From the NCBI GenBank assembly GCA_028681035.1, contig JAQUJJ010000010.1, positions 1-47,476 on the forward strand: a stretch of 47,476 nucleotides of DNA, given 5' to 3'. The notes beneath the pieces were generated by a model. That model was not told where the DNA came from. It was given only the letters and a program-made list of their open reading frames with translations, and ran no database searches. This document shows positions 17,773 to 25,731 of this stretch, piece after piece. The position numbers were made by a program, and so were the translations under genes. The stretch is from Candidatus Cloacimonadota bacterium. GTDB lineage: Bacteria > Cloacimonadota > Cloacimonadia > Cloacimonadales > Cloacimonadaceae. Each line of letters starts with the position of its first letter. Within the stretch, counting starts at the first letter, position 1.

Positions 17773-17804
17773 AATAGGGAGTGTTAATCTATGTTTATTG
17801 GTAA

Positions 17805-18635
17805 TTATATCCCGGTTGTGGATGCCAGGGTTACTAATGCCATAATAGCCTCAAAGATAACCCCATAGTCATCATCTGTAAATTCTATGGTTCTGCCATC
17901 AAGTCTCTTGGTATAAGGCATCAGGCAGGCAACATCAGCCATAGCTGTGGAATGAAACTCTATCTTTAGGCAAATAGGTTTTGCGAAGGTATAAAGTGGA
18001 ATCTCTTGCTTGGTTAAGCAGTTTTGTACAGCAGTTGTCAATAGAGGTCTAAGGTAAGCGGAAGAATAATTCTTGGCTGCGAATTTGGCAACGGCTTCTT
18101 TGGTGCAGACAAATTCCACCCAGGGCATAGTTTCTTTGATTTCAGTTTCTAAGGCACGGTCACCAGTTATCAAAGCCACAGGAACGCCGTGATAACCAGC
18201 ATAGGCTGCATTTATCAGCGTTTCGTTCATGCGTATGCCGTTAAGCCATATCTTCTGAATACGGCTGTTGGAATAGGTATGATCCATATTTGCTTTAAGA
18301 GTGCCTGTGCCCGCATGGTAACCTAAGAAGAAAACCATGGAGTAAGAACTATCGAAAGCCGGCATCATATAAGCTGGACGGGGACCACCGCTAATAAGCG
18401 AGATACGGGGATCAAGCTCCGTGATATCATAAGTTAGGTTATCTCCACCAGAATGGGAATCTGCAATTACGATTTCTTCTATAGCTTTGTTTTCATTGCT
18501 ATTCAATATCGAGGCTAAGGCATCGTTTACGTGAGCTTGAATCACTTTGCGCACGCTTGCACGGTCTGTCTTTTCTTGATCCCAGTTATAAGTTCCCGGC
18601 ATTCCTTCCATATCGATAGAAATATAAATCTTCAT
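17805..18635 (-). CDS. M55 family metallopeptidase (DppA-like D-aminopeptidase)
   Basis: A 276-residue enzyme of the D-aminopeptidase DppA family, which removes D-Ala from D-Ala-D-Ala or related peptides in a zinc-dependent way. The zinc-binding N-terminus IYISIDMEGMPG (D8, E10) is present, as are the later His-containing motifs SHSGGDN, GYHAGTG and MDHTYSN. Length matches the family. It overlaps the upstream psuG by 4 nt (ATGA), so the two are co-translated. The link between a D-aminopeptidase and pseudouridine degradation is not obvious. Substrate could be a different small peptide. Confidence 0.88.
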   Translation of the reverse strand: MKIYISIDMEGMPGTYNWDQEKTDRASVRKVIQAHVNDALASILNSNENKAIEEIVIADSHSGGDNLTYDITELDPRISLISGGPRPAYMMPAFDSSYSMVFFLGYHAGTGTLKANMDHTYSNSRIQKIWLNGIRMNETLINAAYAGYHGVPVALITGDRALETEIKETMPWVEFVCTKEAVAKFAAKNYSSAYLRPLLTTAVQNCLTKQEIPLYTFAKPICLKIEFHSTAMADVACLMPYTKRLDGRTIEFTDDDYGVIFEAIMALVTLASTTGI

Positions 18636-19558
18636 ACAAGCTCCTTGGCGATTTGTGCGCCTACTATTACATTGTTTTTTAGTAGTGCTAAATTGGTAAA
18701 AACAGATAGTCCCTTGGTAGAATCAGCCAGATAAGATAGAAGAAACGGAGTTAATTCCTTCCCCCCTATTCCCCGCTCTGAAGCTGCATTAATGGCTGCT
18801 TCAATATGGCTAGATATTTGCTCCTGGGGGATTTCATGTTCCTGAGGGACAGGATTCGCCAATAATATCCCGCTTGGTTTAGCGTCCAGTGCCATCATAG
18901 CCTTGTAGATATCAGCCAACTGCTTGGCATTATCTACTTGGTCTATATGCAGACCAGACCTGCAGGAATAAAAAGCAGGGAGTTCATGCGTTTGCCAGCC
19001 TAATACGGGAACGCCACTACTCTCCAGATATTCAAGGGTTGCCGGAATATCCAGAATAGCTTTACAGCCAGCCGACACTACGATTACCGGTATTTCCGAA
19101 AGAGCTTTCAAATCACTGGAGATATCCAGAGTTTTTTCCCAGCCTCTGTGCACACCTCCAATACCGCCTGTAGAAAACACTTTTATCCCGGCATAATAAG
19201 CAAGCAGCATTGTGGCAGATACAGTAGAGCCACCGCTTAAACCTTTAACCAATGCCATGGGAAGCTCTCGCCTGCCGAATTTGTGCAGTTTCTCATTCGC
19301 TTGCATCTTTTGTTTTAGTAAAGCTATATCAGATTCTTCCATACCGATATAAGCTACACCATCAAGCACAATTATTGTTGCAGGTTCAGCCCCATTATCC
19401 CTGCAAAGCTGTTCTAAGTTTTTAAGAACCTCAAAATTGTCAGGATAAGGTAAGCCATGTGTAAGCACAGTAGATTCCATTGCCAAAATGGCTCTGTGCT
19501 CCGCTAGGGCTCTTTTTACACCACGAGAAAGTTTGATGGGGAGTGTAAGAGTTGTCAT
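18632..19558 (-). CDS. psuG: pseudouridine-5'-phosphate glycosidase
   Basis: A 308-residue enzyme that cleaves pseudouridine 5'-phosphate to uracil and ribose 5-phosphate. The family N-terminus AMESTVLTHGLPYPDN and the central FSTGGIGGVHRG and PVIVVSAGCKAILDIPATLE motifs are recognisable, as is LLANPVPQEHEIP. Normally paired with the kinase PsuK; here no kinase lies next to it, and the downstream gene is an M55 peptidase overlapping by 4 nt. Start ATG 19558 has a modest AGGT site just after a 9-bp hairpin. Confidence 0.95.
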   Translation of the reverse strand: MTTLTLPIKLSRGVKRALAEHRAILAMESTVLTHGLPYPDNFEVLKNLEQLCRDNGAEPATIIVLDGVAYIGMEESDIALLKQKMQANEKLHKFGRRELPMALVKGLSGGSTVSATMLLAYYAGIKVFSTGGIGGVHRGWEKTLDISSDLKALSEIPVIVVSAGCKAILDIPATLEYLESSGVPVLGWQTHELPAFYSCRSGLHIDQVDNAKQLADIYKAMMALDAKPSGILLANPVPQEHEIPQEQISSHIEAAINAASERGIGGKELTPFLLSYLADSTKGLSVFTNLALLKNNVIVGAQIAKELV

Positions 19559-19572
19559 AATTTAATACCTAT

Positions 19573-19600
19573 CTTTATTCAGCCAGTCCAGTGAATAAAG
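19573..19600 (-). promoter_or_regulatory. intercistronic hairpin before psuG
   Basis: CTTTATTCA (19573-19581) and TGAATAAAG (19592-19600) are perfect 9-nt arms around a 10-nt loop. It lies between the rlpA-like stop and the psuG ribosome-binding site and has no U-tract after it, so it looks like an mRNA stability or processing hairpin rather than a terminator. Confidence 0.4.
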
Positions 19601-19611
19601 TTGGATATTAG

Positions 19612-20106
19612 CTAACCTTGCGCAATAGTTGGGTCTTGGGGTTCCTCAGTAATTATCTGAACTTCCACAGGAGCTACTCCGGCTCGCAACATACCGATCT
19701 CTTTGGCGGCTGCATAGGATAAGTCTATATCTCTTCCTCTTGTGAAAGGTCCGCGATCGTTAACACGAACAGTTACGGATTGGCCATTTGTGGGGTTTGT
19801 TACCTTAAGAATTGTTTGAAAGGGGAGGTTTTTGTGTGCACAGGTTAAAGCAAAGCGATCGAAACGTTCGCCACTTGCTGTTTTGCGTCCTTGGAAGCTT
19901 TTAGAATAATAAGTTGCAACCATAGTTTCGCCTGGCGGTGCTCCTGGCGGTTCCTGCGTGTGAAGCGAGTCTATCACCAATTCACTCTGCGAAGTAGGCT
20001 CAAAATCGCTATTGGGGCTTGAAACTGATTCTGCAATAATAGGTGCTACCATAAGCATCTGAAATCCCAGAAACAAAGCAAGCAGTTTTTTTCTTTGTTT
20101 CTTCAT
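19612..20106 (-). CDS. RlpA-like double-psi beta-barrel protein, exported
   Basis: A 164-residue exported protein. The signal peptide is KKQRKK followed by [20 protein letters not shown]. The mature part (about 60-155) is the RlpA double-psi beta-barrel: [52 protein letters not shown]. RlpA of Pseudomonas is a lytic transglycosylase for stem-less glycan at the septum; this copy lacks the SPOR domain, so its septal role is doubtful. No lipobox is seen. AAGGAA precedes the ATG. Same strand as psuG and 53 nt upstream of it. Confidence 0.87.
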   Translation of the reverse strand: MKKQRKKLLALFLGFQMLMVAPIIAESVSSPNSDFEPTSQSELVIDSLHTQEPPGAPPGETMVATYYSKSFQGRKTASGERFDRFALTCAHKNLPFQTILKVTNPTNGQSVTVRVNDRGPFTRGRDIDLSYAAAKEIGMLRAGVAPVEVQIITEEPQDPTIAQG

Positions 20107-20564
20107 ACTGTTCCTTGTTTATTTTGTAAGTTTTCTAAAAACCTAATCCCCTGATATCTGTCAAGCATTTATTTTTCACAACACAAGCTATATTTATGAC
20201 ATATAGATAGTTAAGCCGTGCTGCAGCACATCTGAAAAGCTAATTGATACCCGGATGTTTAGCTGTAATTTATCTGAATAATGCCCCTGTGTCCAATTCC
20301 CCTATCATTGCCCACTCATTGCCCTCCTCATGGGCATTGCGTGGGCAATGATAGGGCAATTCAGGCAAAGGAGAAAACTGTTTTTGATAGCTACTCCCAT
20401 TCTATCTGGATAATAATAATGTGTTGTTTTTAACATGTTATTACAGCAAACAATTAAATCTCAAAAAACAAAAACCGCTGAAAGTGAGAAATAGTTTGAC
20501 AGATTTACAGGAATAATTGCCTTATCACACTAGTTAAAAAATAATCAAAGAAAGGAGTACAACC
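20107..20564. other. divergent intergenic region between rlpA-like gene and vor operon
   Basis: About 460 bases holding the promoters of two divergent units and one family E palindrome (20284-20372). The vor side is AT-rich; a TTGACA at 20498-20503 could be a -35 box but no good -10 follows at usual spacing. An AAAGGAG site lies 7 nt before vorD. Confidence 0.6.
20284..20372. repeat. palindrome family E, copy 2
   Basis: Arms of 25 nt at 20300-20324 and 20332-20356 pair at 23 of 25 positions around a 7-nt loop (TCCTCAT). Outer AATT pairs on both sides. The outer 16 nt of each arm, CCCTATCATTGCCCAC, are identical to copy 3. Confidence 0.88.
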
Positions 20565-20768
20565 ATGCCAAGAATGACGGTTGACCCAAACTACTGTAAA
20601 GGCTGTGGTCTTTGCATTGCTGCCTGTCCGATGAAGATTATTCGTTTCTCGGAAAACATCAATGCTAAAGGCTATAACTATGCCGAATGTTTTGACCAGG
20701 AAAAGTGTATTGCCTGCAAGATGTGTTATGTAACCTGCCCTGATGTGGCTATTACGGTTGAGAAGTGA
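20565..20768 (+). CDS. vorD: 2-oxoacid:ferredoxin oxidoreductase, ferredoxin (delta) subunit
   Basis: A 67-residue two-[4Fe-4S] ferredoxin: CKGCGLCIAACP near residue 10 and CIACKMCYVTCP near residue 46. It is the electron-carrying subunit of a four-subunit 2-oxoacid:ferredoxin oxidoreductase that decarboxylates branched-chain 2-oxoacids (or 2-oxoglutarate) to acyl-CoA, CO2 and reduced ferredoxin. ATG 20565 has AAAGGAG 7 nt upstream. First gene of the operon; 7 nt before the alpha gene. Vor rather than Kor is chosen from the operon order and the alpha subunit; substrate remains uncertain. Confidence 0.85.
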   Translation: MPRMTVDPNYCKGCGLCIAACPMKIIRFSENINAKGYNYAECFDQEKCIACKMCYVTCPDVAITVEK

Positions 20769-20775
20769 GGAAAGA

Positions 20776-21867
20776 ATGTCTAAGATACTAATGAAAGGTA
20801 ATGAAGCTGTTGCCGAGGCGGCAATCCGTTCGGGTTGTAGATTGTATTTTGCCTATCCCATTACTCCACAAAGCGAATTGATAGAGTACATGGCAAAAAT
20901 GATGCCCAAAGTAGGCGGAATATTTTTACAAGCTGAAAGCGAAGTAGCCGCCATCAATATGGTTTATGGCGCAGCCGGTTGCGGAAAAAGAGTTATGACT
21001 TCTTCTTCCTCCCCTGGTGTTTCGCTTAAGATGGAAGGTATATCTTATATTGCAGGTGCAGAACTACCCTGCGTAATAATTAATGTACAGCGTGGCGGTC
21101 CTGGCTTAGGTGATATTCAACCTGCACAAGGAGATTATTTTCAAGCTACCAAGGGCGGAGGTCATGGCGATTACCGCCTGATAGTTTTAGCTCCCAATTC
21201 CGTTCAGGAATTTGCCGATATGGCAAGCGAAGCCTTTGACCTTGCCGATAAATACCGCACCCCTGTTATGATTCTTGCCGATGGCATGCTTGGGCAGATG
21301 ATGGAACCGGTGGAATTTAAGCCAGCCAAAACTCAGGAAGAGATAGACGAACTAGGTAAGCAACACAACTCTTGGTGCATTTGCCCCAATGAAGATGGCG
21401 ATAAAAAGCACCATCACGAGATTAACTCTCTTGAGATTGATCCCATTGTGCTAGAAAAGCATGTGAATGATTTGTATGCAAAATACGCAGTTATAGAAGA
21501 AAAAGAGCTTCGCTATGAAACACACAATGTGAATGATGATAACGAAATTCTTTGCGTAGCCTGGGGCACCGCCAGCCGTGTGGTAAAATCTGCCATTAAC
21601 GAACTGAATGCCGAAGGCAAGAATATCGGGCTTATCCGTCCTATTAATGTTTGGCCTTATCCCTATGCAGCGGTTAAAGCAGCTATAGGTAAAAAGGTTA
21701 AAAAGGTCTATGTATTCGAGCTGAATACCGGACAGATGCTTGATGATGTTAAAATTGCCGTGGAAGGTAAAGTCCCCGTAGATTTCTGGGGCAAAGTGGG
21801 CGGTATAGTTTTCACCCCCGCAGAGATTAAAGCCAAGCTGGAAGCTTGTTTCACAAAGGAGAAATAG
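20776..21867 (+). CDS. vorB: 2-oxoacid:ferredoxin oxidoreductase alpha subunit (VorB-like)
   Basis: A 363-residue alpha subunit. Domain I motif FAYPITPQSELIEYMAK and the QAESEVAAINMVYGAAGCG and TSSSSPGVSLKMEG motifs are characteristic, and the C-terminal domain ends with VGGIVFTPAEI. It forms the pyrimidine-binding part of the thiamine pyrophosphate site. Start ATG 20776 is preceded by GAGGAAAG; the frame is open back to 20743 inside vorD but without a ribosome-binding site. A short insertion around residues 195-220 is rich in His, Lys and Asp (HNSWCICPNEDGDKKHHHE). Co-transcribed with vorD and the beta and gamma genes. Confidence 0.9.
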   Translation: MSKILMKGNEAVAEAAIRSGCRLYFAYPITPQSELIEYMAKMMPKVGGIFLQAESEVAAINMVYGAAGCGKRVMTSSSSPGVSLKMEGISYIAGAELPCVIINVQRGGPGLGDIQPAQGDYFQATKGGGHGDYRLIVLAPNSVQEFADMASEAFDLADKYRTPVMILADGMLGQMMEPVEFKPAKTQEEIDELGKQHNSWCICPNEDGDKKHHHEINSLEIDPIVLEKHVNDLYAKYAVIEEKELRYETHNVNDDNEILCVAWGTASRVVKSAINELNAEGKNIGLIRPINVWPYPYAAVKAAIGKKVKKVYVFELNTGQMLDDVKIAVEGKVPVDFWGKVGGIVFTPAEIKAKLEACFTKEK

Positions 21868-21869
21868 AG

Positions 21870-22619
21870 ATGGAAATTATCGCAACTCGTCCCCAATCGC
21901 TTACTAAAACTCCGTTTACCTATTGTCCAGGCTGCCTTCATGGTGTAGCTCACAGATTAGTAGCAGAAGCCATCGATGAATTTGGTCTAATCAATCAGAT
22001 GACTGGAGTAGCACCTGTTGGCTGCTCTGTGTTTGCCTATAAGTTCTTTAATTTCGATATGGCGCAGGCGGCGCATGGTCGTGCTCCCGCTGTTGCAACA
22101 GGCATTAAACGTGCCCGCCCAGATATGAACGTTTTCACTTACCAAGGTGATGGCGATCTCGCTGCCATAGGCACAGCCGAAATTGTCCATGCAGCAAACC
22201 GTGGTGAACATATGAGCGTATTCTTCGTGAATAACGCTATCTATGGCATGACCGGCGGACAAATGGCACCTACTACGCTACCCAATATGAAAACCACCAC
22301 CAGCCCCTATGGAAGAAACACCGATGATATTGGGTTTCCTATCAGGGTTTGCGAGCTACTTGCCACCCTGATTGCGCCATATTATATCGAACGTGTTTCG
22401 CTACTTAGTCCGGCAGACATCATAAAAGCGAAGAAAGCTGTTAACAAAGCTATACAGTACAACAAAGAAGGTCGTGGATTCACCTTTGTAGAGCTTATCA
22501 GCACCTGCCCCACCAATTGGGGTATAGACCCGCTTAAATCTCGTGACTGGGCAAAGGAAAACATGCTTCCGTTCTTCAAAGTTGGTTGCCTGCGCGATAA
22601 AGGTGAAGGAGTTGAATAA
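21870..22619 (+). CDS. vorA: 2-oxoacid:ferredoxin oxidoreductase beta (TPP) subunit
   Basis: A 249-residue thiamine-pyrophosphate-binding subunit. YCPGCLHGVAHRLVAEA opens the protein, and the Mg-TPP motif is YQGDGDLAAIGTAEIVHAAN followed by NNAIYGMTGGQMAPTT. Start ATG 21870 sits 2 nt after the alpha stop and has AAGGAG 8 nt upstream; upstream extension into the alpha gene is not needed. The stop overlaps the gamma start (TAATG). Carries the catalytic cofactor of the complex. Confidence 0.92.
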   Translation: MEIIATRPQSLTKTPFTYCPGCLHGVAHRLVAEAIDEFGLINQMTGVAPVGCSVFAYKFFNFDMAQAAHGRAPAVATGIKRARPDMNVFTYQGDGDLAAIGTAEIVHAANRGEHMSVFFVNNAIYGMTGGQMAPTTLPNMKTTTSPYGRNTDDIGFPIRVCELLATLIAPYYIERVSLLSPADIIKAKKAVNKAIQYNKEGRGFTFVELISTCPTNWGIDPLKSRDWAKENMLPFFKVGCLRDKGEGVE

Positions 22620-23158
22620 TGAAGACTGAGTTAATTTGTGCCGGATTCGGTGGACAAGGCGTCCTCACCATTGGCAAATTCATTGCCAAAGCGGGCATGA
22701 AAGAAGGTAAAAATGTATCATGGTTACCTTCATATGGTCCTGAAATGAGAGGCGGAACCGCCAATGTATCCACAGTTGTATCTGATGAACCTATTGCCTC
22801 ACCTATTGTAAGCTACCCCGATATTCTGGTTGCCTTGAACCAGCCTTCTATTGACAAATTTGGCGAAAGTGTCCGCAAAGGTGGAGTGTTAATCATCAAC
22901 ACCAATATGTGCCCCAAAGGTTCTAAGCGCACAGATTTGCAGATTATAGCTGCTCCCTTAAGTGATATAGCTACAGAAATCGGCAGTAACCTAGTATTGA
23001 ATATGATAACCATAGGAATCATTATCGGTAAAACTGGGCTTATCAAATATGACACAATGGAAGAGGACTTGACCTCTTTCATGAAAACCAAAAACCCCGA
23101 GTTACTGGCAATGAACCTAAAAGCAATCAAGCGCGGCATAGAATTAGGAAAACAGTAA
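22619..23158 (+). CDS. vorC: 2-oxoacid:ferredoxin oxidoreductase gamma subunit
   Basis: A 179-residue gamma subunit. The GFGGQGVLTIGKFIAKAG glycine-rich start and SYGPEMRGGTANVS motif are family hallmarks. It completes the delta-alpha-beta-gamma complex and overlaps the beta gene by one base. It ends the operon; a weak hairpin follows within 20 nt. Confidence 0.92.
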   Translation: MKTELICAGFGGQGVLTIGKFIAKAGMKEGKNVSWLPSYGPEMRGGTANVSTVVSDEPIASPIVSYPDILVALNQPSIDKFGESVRKGGVLIINTNMCPKGSKRTDLQIIAAPLSDIATEIGSNLVLNMITIGIIIGKTGLIKYDTMEEDLTSFMKTKNPELLAMNLKAIKRGIELGKQ

Positions 23159-23166
23159 ACATAATT

Positions 23167-23212
23167 GAGGGCTGCGAAGGTTTATATTCTCCCAAGCAGC
23201 TCTTATTTTCGT
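23167..23212 (+). terminator. possible weak terminator after the vor operon
   Basis: GAGGGCTGC (23167-23175) can pair with GCAGCTC (23196-23202) with a two-base bulge, and TTATTTTCGTTTT follows. The stem is short and the loop long, so it is only suggestive. Confidence 0.35.
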
Positions 23213-23256
23213 TTTAACCATAAGCATTCAGCTTTATTAGTAAGGAGATATGTATT

Positions 23257-24054
23257 ATGTCAGATACTTTAGTAACAATTGCCAATTACACCAATCCCTT
23301 TGAAGCAGACATTGCCAAAAGCCTGCTTGAGGATTGGGGTTTCGAAGTAGTATTACTCAACGAACGTATGATTTCCATGGTTTCATCTTTAGCTGGAGAC
23401 CTTTATATGATAGAGCTGCAAGTATCTCCTGAACACGAAGTGGAAGCCAAACGCATCCTTACCGATTTGGAAGATTCGGATTATATGAGCCGCATCCTAA
23501 AGAGTGAATCCGCTTTGCTCGAGGGTCATTTCCAGCTTACTTCTGGAAAACATAGCGGCAAGTATATCGAAAAGATTAGGCTGCTACAAAATCCTGAAGC
23601 CACCCACAATATTTGCAAGCATATGGCAGAAAGACTGGCTGATTACGATTTTGATTGCGTTGTGGGGCCTGCCTATGGAAGCATTGTTCTCGCTTTTCAA
23701 ACGGCATATATTATGGGTAAATCCTTTATCTTCACCCAACGCAAAGATGGAGAAATGATTATTCGCAGTGGCTTTGATTTATCCAAGGTTAGAAAAGTGG
23801 CTGTTATTGAAGATATCCTTTCCACCGGTGGAAGTGTGAACGAAGTTCTTAGCTGCCTTAAAGCGCAAGGACTGGAAGTGGTAGTAATAGGCGTTATTGT
23901 GGATAGAAGCGGCGGGACATTGACTTTCCCTGCACCCCTGGAAAGCTTGCTTTGCTTAGACATTCCGGCTTGGGATGCAGATGAATGCGAACTTTGCAAA
24001 AACGGAATCCCGCTCAACCTTCCCGGAAGCAGTGATAAGCAAACAACTATCTAA
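23257..24054 (+). CDS. pyrE: DUF2007-orotate phosphoribosyltransferase fusion
   Basis: A 265-residue protein. Residues about 5-75 look like a DUF2007 (signal-transducing/GlnB-like fold) domain: TIANYTNPFEADIAKSLLED, then VVLLNERM and LQVSPEHEVEAKRILTD. From about 80 onward it is orotate phosphoribosyltransferase, which joins orotate and PRPP to make OMP in pyrimidine synthesis: ALLEGHFQLTSGKHSGKYIE, the VVGPAYG phosphate-binding region, and the PRPP loop VAVIEDILSTGGSVNEV. Ordinary PyrE proteins lack the first domain. AAGGAGA precedes the ATG. The next gene starts directly after its stop codon. The fused domain could regulate the enzyme. Confidence 0.88.
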   Translation: MSDTLVTIANYTNPFEADIAKSLLEDWGFEVVLLNERMISMVSSLAGDLYMIELQVSPEHEVEAKRILTDLEDSDYMSRILKSESALLEGHFQLTSGKHSGKYIEKIRLLQNPEATHNICKHMAERLADYDFDCVVGPAYGSIVLAFQTAYIMGKSFIFTQRKDGEMIIRSGFDLSKVRKVAVIEDILSTGGSVNEVLSCLKAQGLEVVVIGVIVDRSGGTLTFPAPLESLLCLDIPAWDADECELCKNGIPLNLPGSSDKQTTI

Positions 24055-25731
24055 ATGCCAATCATCAAGATAATTTCTACCCTTGCCTCTGATACAGAGC
24101 AGATACTTAGTGCTTTCAAGTTTTTCCCTTTTGCAGCTAATGTCTTTTTTGAGCTGCATTGCCTGGATATTAAGACAAGGCTCTCTTCCCCATCTCCGGC
24201 TCTCATAATTTATCCTTGTGAGAGCATAGAAAAGCTTTGCCAGCTTGAAAGTAAGACTGGGGATATACTTATCTTTAGCAGTTTGGGGGCTTATAAACAA
24301 TACAAAACAACTAAGTCTGGAGTCATTAACGCCAATATTAGCTTAAACTTATCAATCTTTTCACATACGTTAAGGACTACAGCGAGCGATATCAAGAATA
24401 GTTACGGTGTAGTCCATTCGGCTAAAAAAGATACACCTAAGAATGAAACCAATATCAGCCAAATCGACTCCACTCTCTCCAACCAAATCGACTCCACACT
24501 CTCCAAACAAATCGACTCCACTCCCTCCTATACCACCCTATACGTTCACAATGATATTGCCTTGCTTGAGATTAGCGGTACTCAGCAGTTTCCAGACGCA
24601 CTATTATCTTCTCAGCTACAGCTATGTGTTTTGGAGGACGATCCAGCACGGAATATAATCCCAATACATATGCATGTGCTTACCTACAAGGATATTAGAG
24701 AATACAAACAGAACCTATATACGAAGAATATACTGCTAACCTCTAATCATAATATGGTATTAGCTATTATTAGCATGGACAAAGCCAATTGGGAGATATC
24801 GCATCCAGCAATGAATGCCAGAAATCTTGCGCTTGAGCTGTGGGACGATGCATTCAGTCACATTCTAAACCAGCTTAACCACGCACAAAAGCGATTAACC
24901 GATATTTCTAGCCAAATCTCCAATCCGTTTGACATAGCTTTGATAAGAAAATTCCATAACGACGACAAACATGCTTATTCCTTCTTTGCCAATCATTACG
25001 ATGAATATATGGCACACGTGGATTATGATCTCTGGGTAAAGCGCACTATAACATGGCATAAACAATACACGGATGCCCCGCTAACACGTATTCTAGAAGT
25101 AGCCTGCGGTACCGCAAACGTTTCAAACCGTTTTGTATTGCAAGGCTACCATGTTGATGCTTCCGATTTATCTGCTGAAATGCTGCACATTGCCGACCAG
25201 AAACCACTAAAGCCAAACCTATACCAAGCCTCTTTAACAGACCCGATCCCAGAAGCCAATTACAATCTCGTGCTTTGCATGTTCGACAGTGTGAATTATC
25301 TTACCCGTAGCATGCAATTTATAACGATGTTGCAGCATGTGTATGACGCCTTGGCAGATAAGGGACTGTTCATTTTTGACATCTCCACCCTGTTTAATAG
25401 CGAAGAGAACTTTGCCGATGTGTGCAACTTAAGCCACCATGAAGAAGGTTATCTTGTACATCAGGCTTGGTTTGACTCTTTAAGAAACAGCCAAAACTCC
25501 AGCTTAACCAGTTTCAAGAAAGACTTTATCGGTTACAGCCATCAGTACGAGCTGCACAAACAGCGCGTGTATCTATGTTCAGATATCATCACTTTGATAC
25601 ATAAAACTTCGTTCAAACTTAAAGCCATCCATAGCTCCGAAAGCAAGCTAAATTTCTACCCACGCCATATCTACGGTCTTGATGATAAATATCCCAGATT
25701 ATTCTTTATCCTAAAGAAGGAATCTATTTGA
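24055..25731 (+). CDS. SAM-dependent methyltransferase with long uncharacterised N-terminal region
   Basis: A 558-residue protein. The C-terminal third is a class I methyltransferase: motif I ILEVACGTANVSNRF (about 346-360), an acidic strand end VDASDLSAEML, and NLVLCMFDSVNYLT as motif II/III. The N-terminal 310 residues match no family I recognise; two segments (about 1-85 and 160-300) look like alpha/beta domains. Between them are residues 86-112, shared at DNA level with intergenic DNA near 26558, and a 3 x 8-residue repeat QIDSTLS(N/K/Y) at 136-159. The ATG directly follows the pyrE stop, with no clear ribosome-binding site, and the 3' end overlaps rnhB by 4 nt. Substrate unknown. Confidence 0.72.
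   Translation: MPIIKIISTLASDTEQILSAFKFFPFAANVFFELHCLDIKTRLSSPSPALIIYPCESIEKLCQLESKTGDILIFSSLGAYKQYKTTKSGVINANISLNLSIFSHTLRTTASDIKNSYGVVHSAKKDTPKNETNISQIDSTLSNQIDSTLSKQIDSTPSYTTLYVHNDIALLEISGTQQFPDALLSSQLQLCVLEDDPARNIIPIHMHVLTYKDIREYKQNLYTKNILLTSNHNMVLAIISMDKANWEISHPAMNARNLALELWDDAFSHILNQLNHAQKRLTDISSQISNPFDIALIRKFHNDDKHAYSFFANHYDEYMAHVDYDLWVKRTITWHKQYTDAPLTRILEVACGTANVSNRFVLQGYHVDASDLSAEMLHIADQKPLKPNLYQASLTDPIPEANYNLVLCMFDSVNYLTRSMQFITMLQHVYDALADKGLFIFDISTLFNSEENFADVCNLSHHEEGYLVHQAWFDSLRNSQNSSLTSFKKDFIGYSHQYELHKQRVYLCSDIITLIHKTSFKLKAIHSSESKLNFYPRHIYGLDDKYPRLFFILKKESI
24312..24386 (+). repeat. segment inside methyltransferase gene shared with intergenic DNA
   Basis: GTCTGGAGTC (24315-24324), AATATTAGC (24334-24342) and AAGGACTACAGCG (24372-24384) occur in the same order, strand and nearly the same spacing at 26558-26625. 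Start-to-start distance is 57 nt here and 55 nt there. This looks like one dispersed element, with one copy read through in frame by the methyltransferase gene. Confidence 0.6.
24460..24531 (+). repeat. 24-bp in-frame tandem repeat, three copies
   Basis: Three 24-bp units at 24460-24483, 24484-24507 and 24508-24531 (consensus core CAAATCGACTCCACTCTCTC), encoding QIDSTLSN, QIDSTLSK and QIDSTPSY. The unit length keeps the frame, so copy number can vary without breaking the protein. Likely a flexible linker. Confidence 0.9.

Noticed and set aside
17624..17845. 73-codon plus-strand open frame between tetR and the M55 gene
   Set aside because: No ribosome-binding site, overlaps the E remnant and the end of the M55 gene, no recognisable domain.
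20498..20545. Sigma-70 promoter for the vor operon
   Set aside because: TTGACA is present but no convincing -10 box at 16-18 nt spacing.
24460..24531. CRISPR-like repeats
   Set aside because: Units are directly adjacent with no spacers and lie in frame inside a coding gene.
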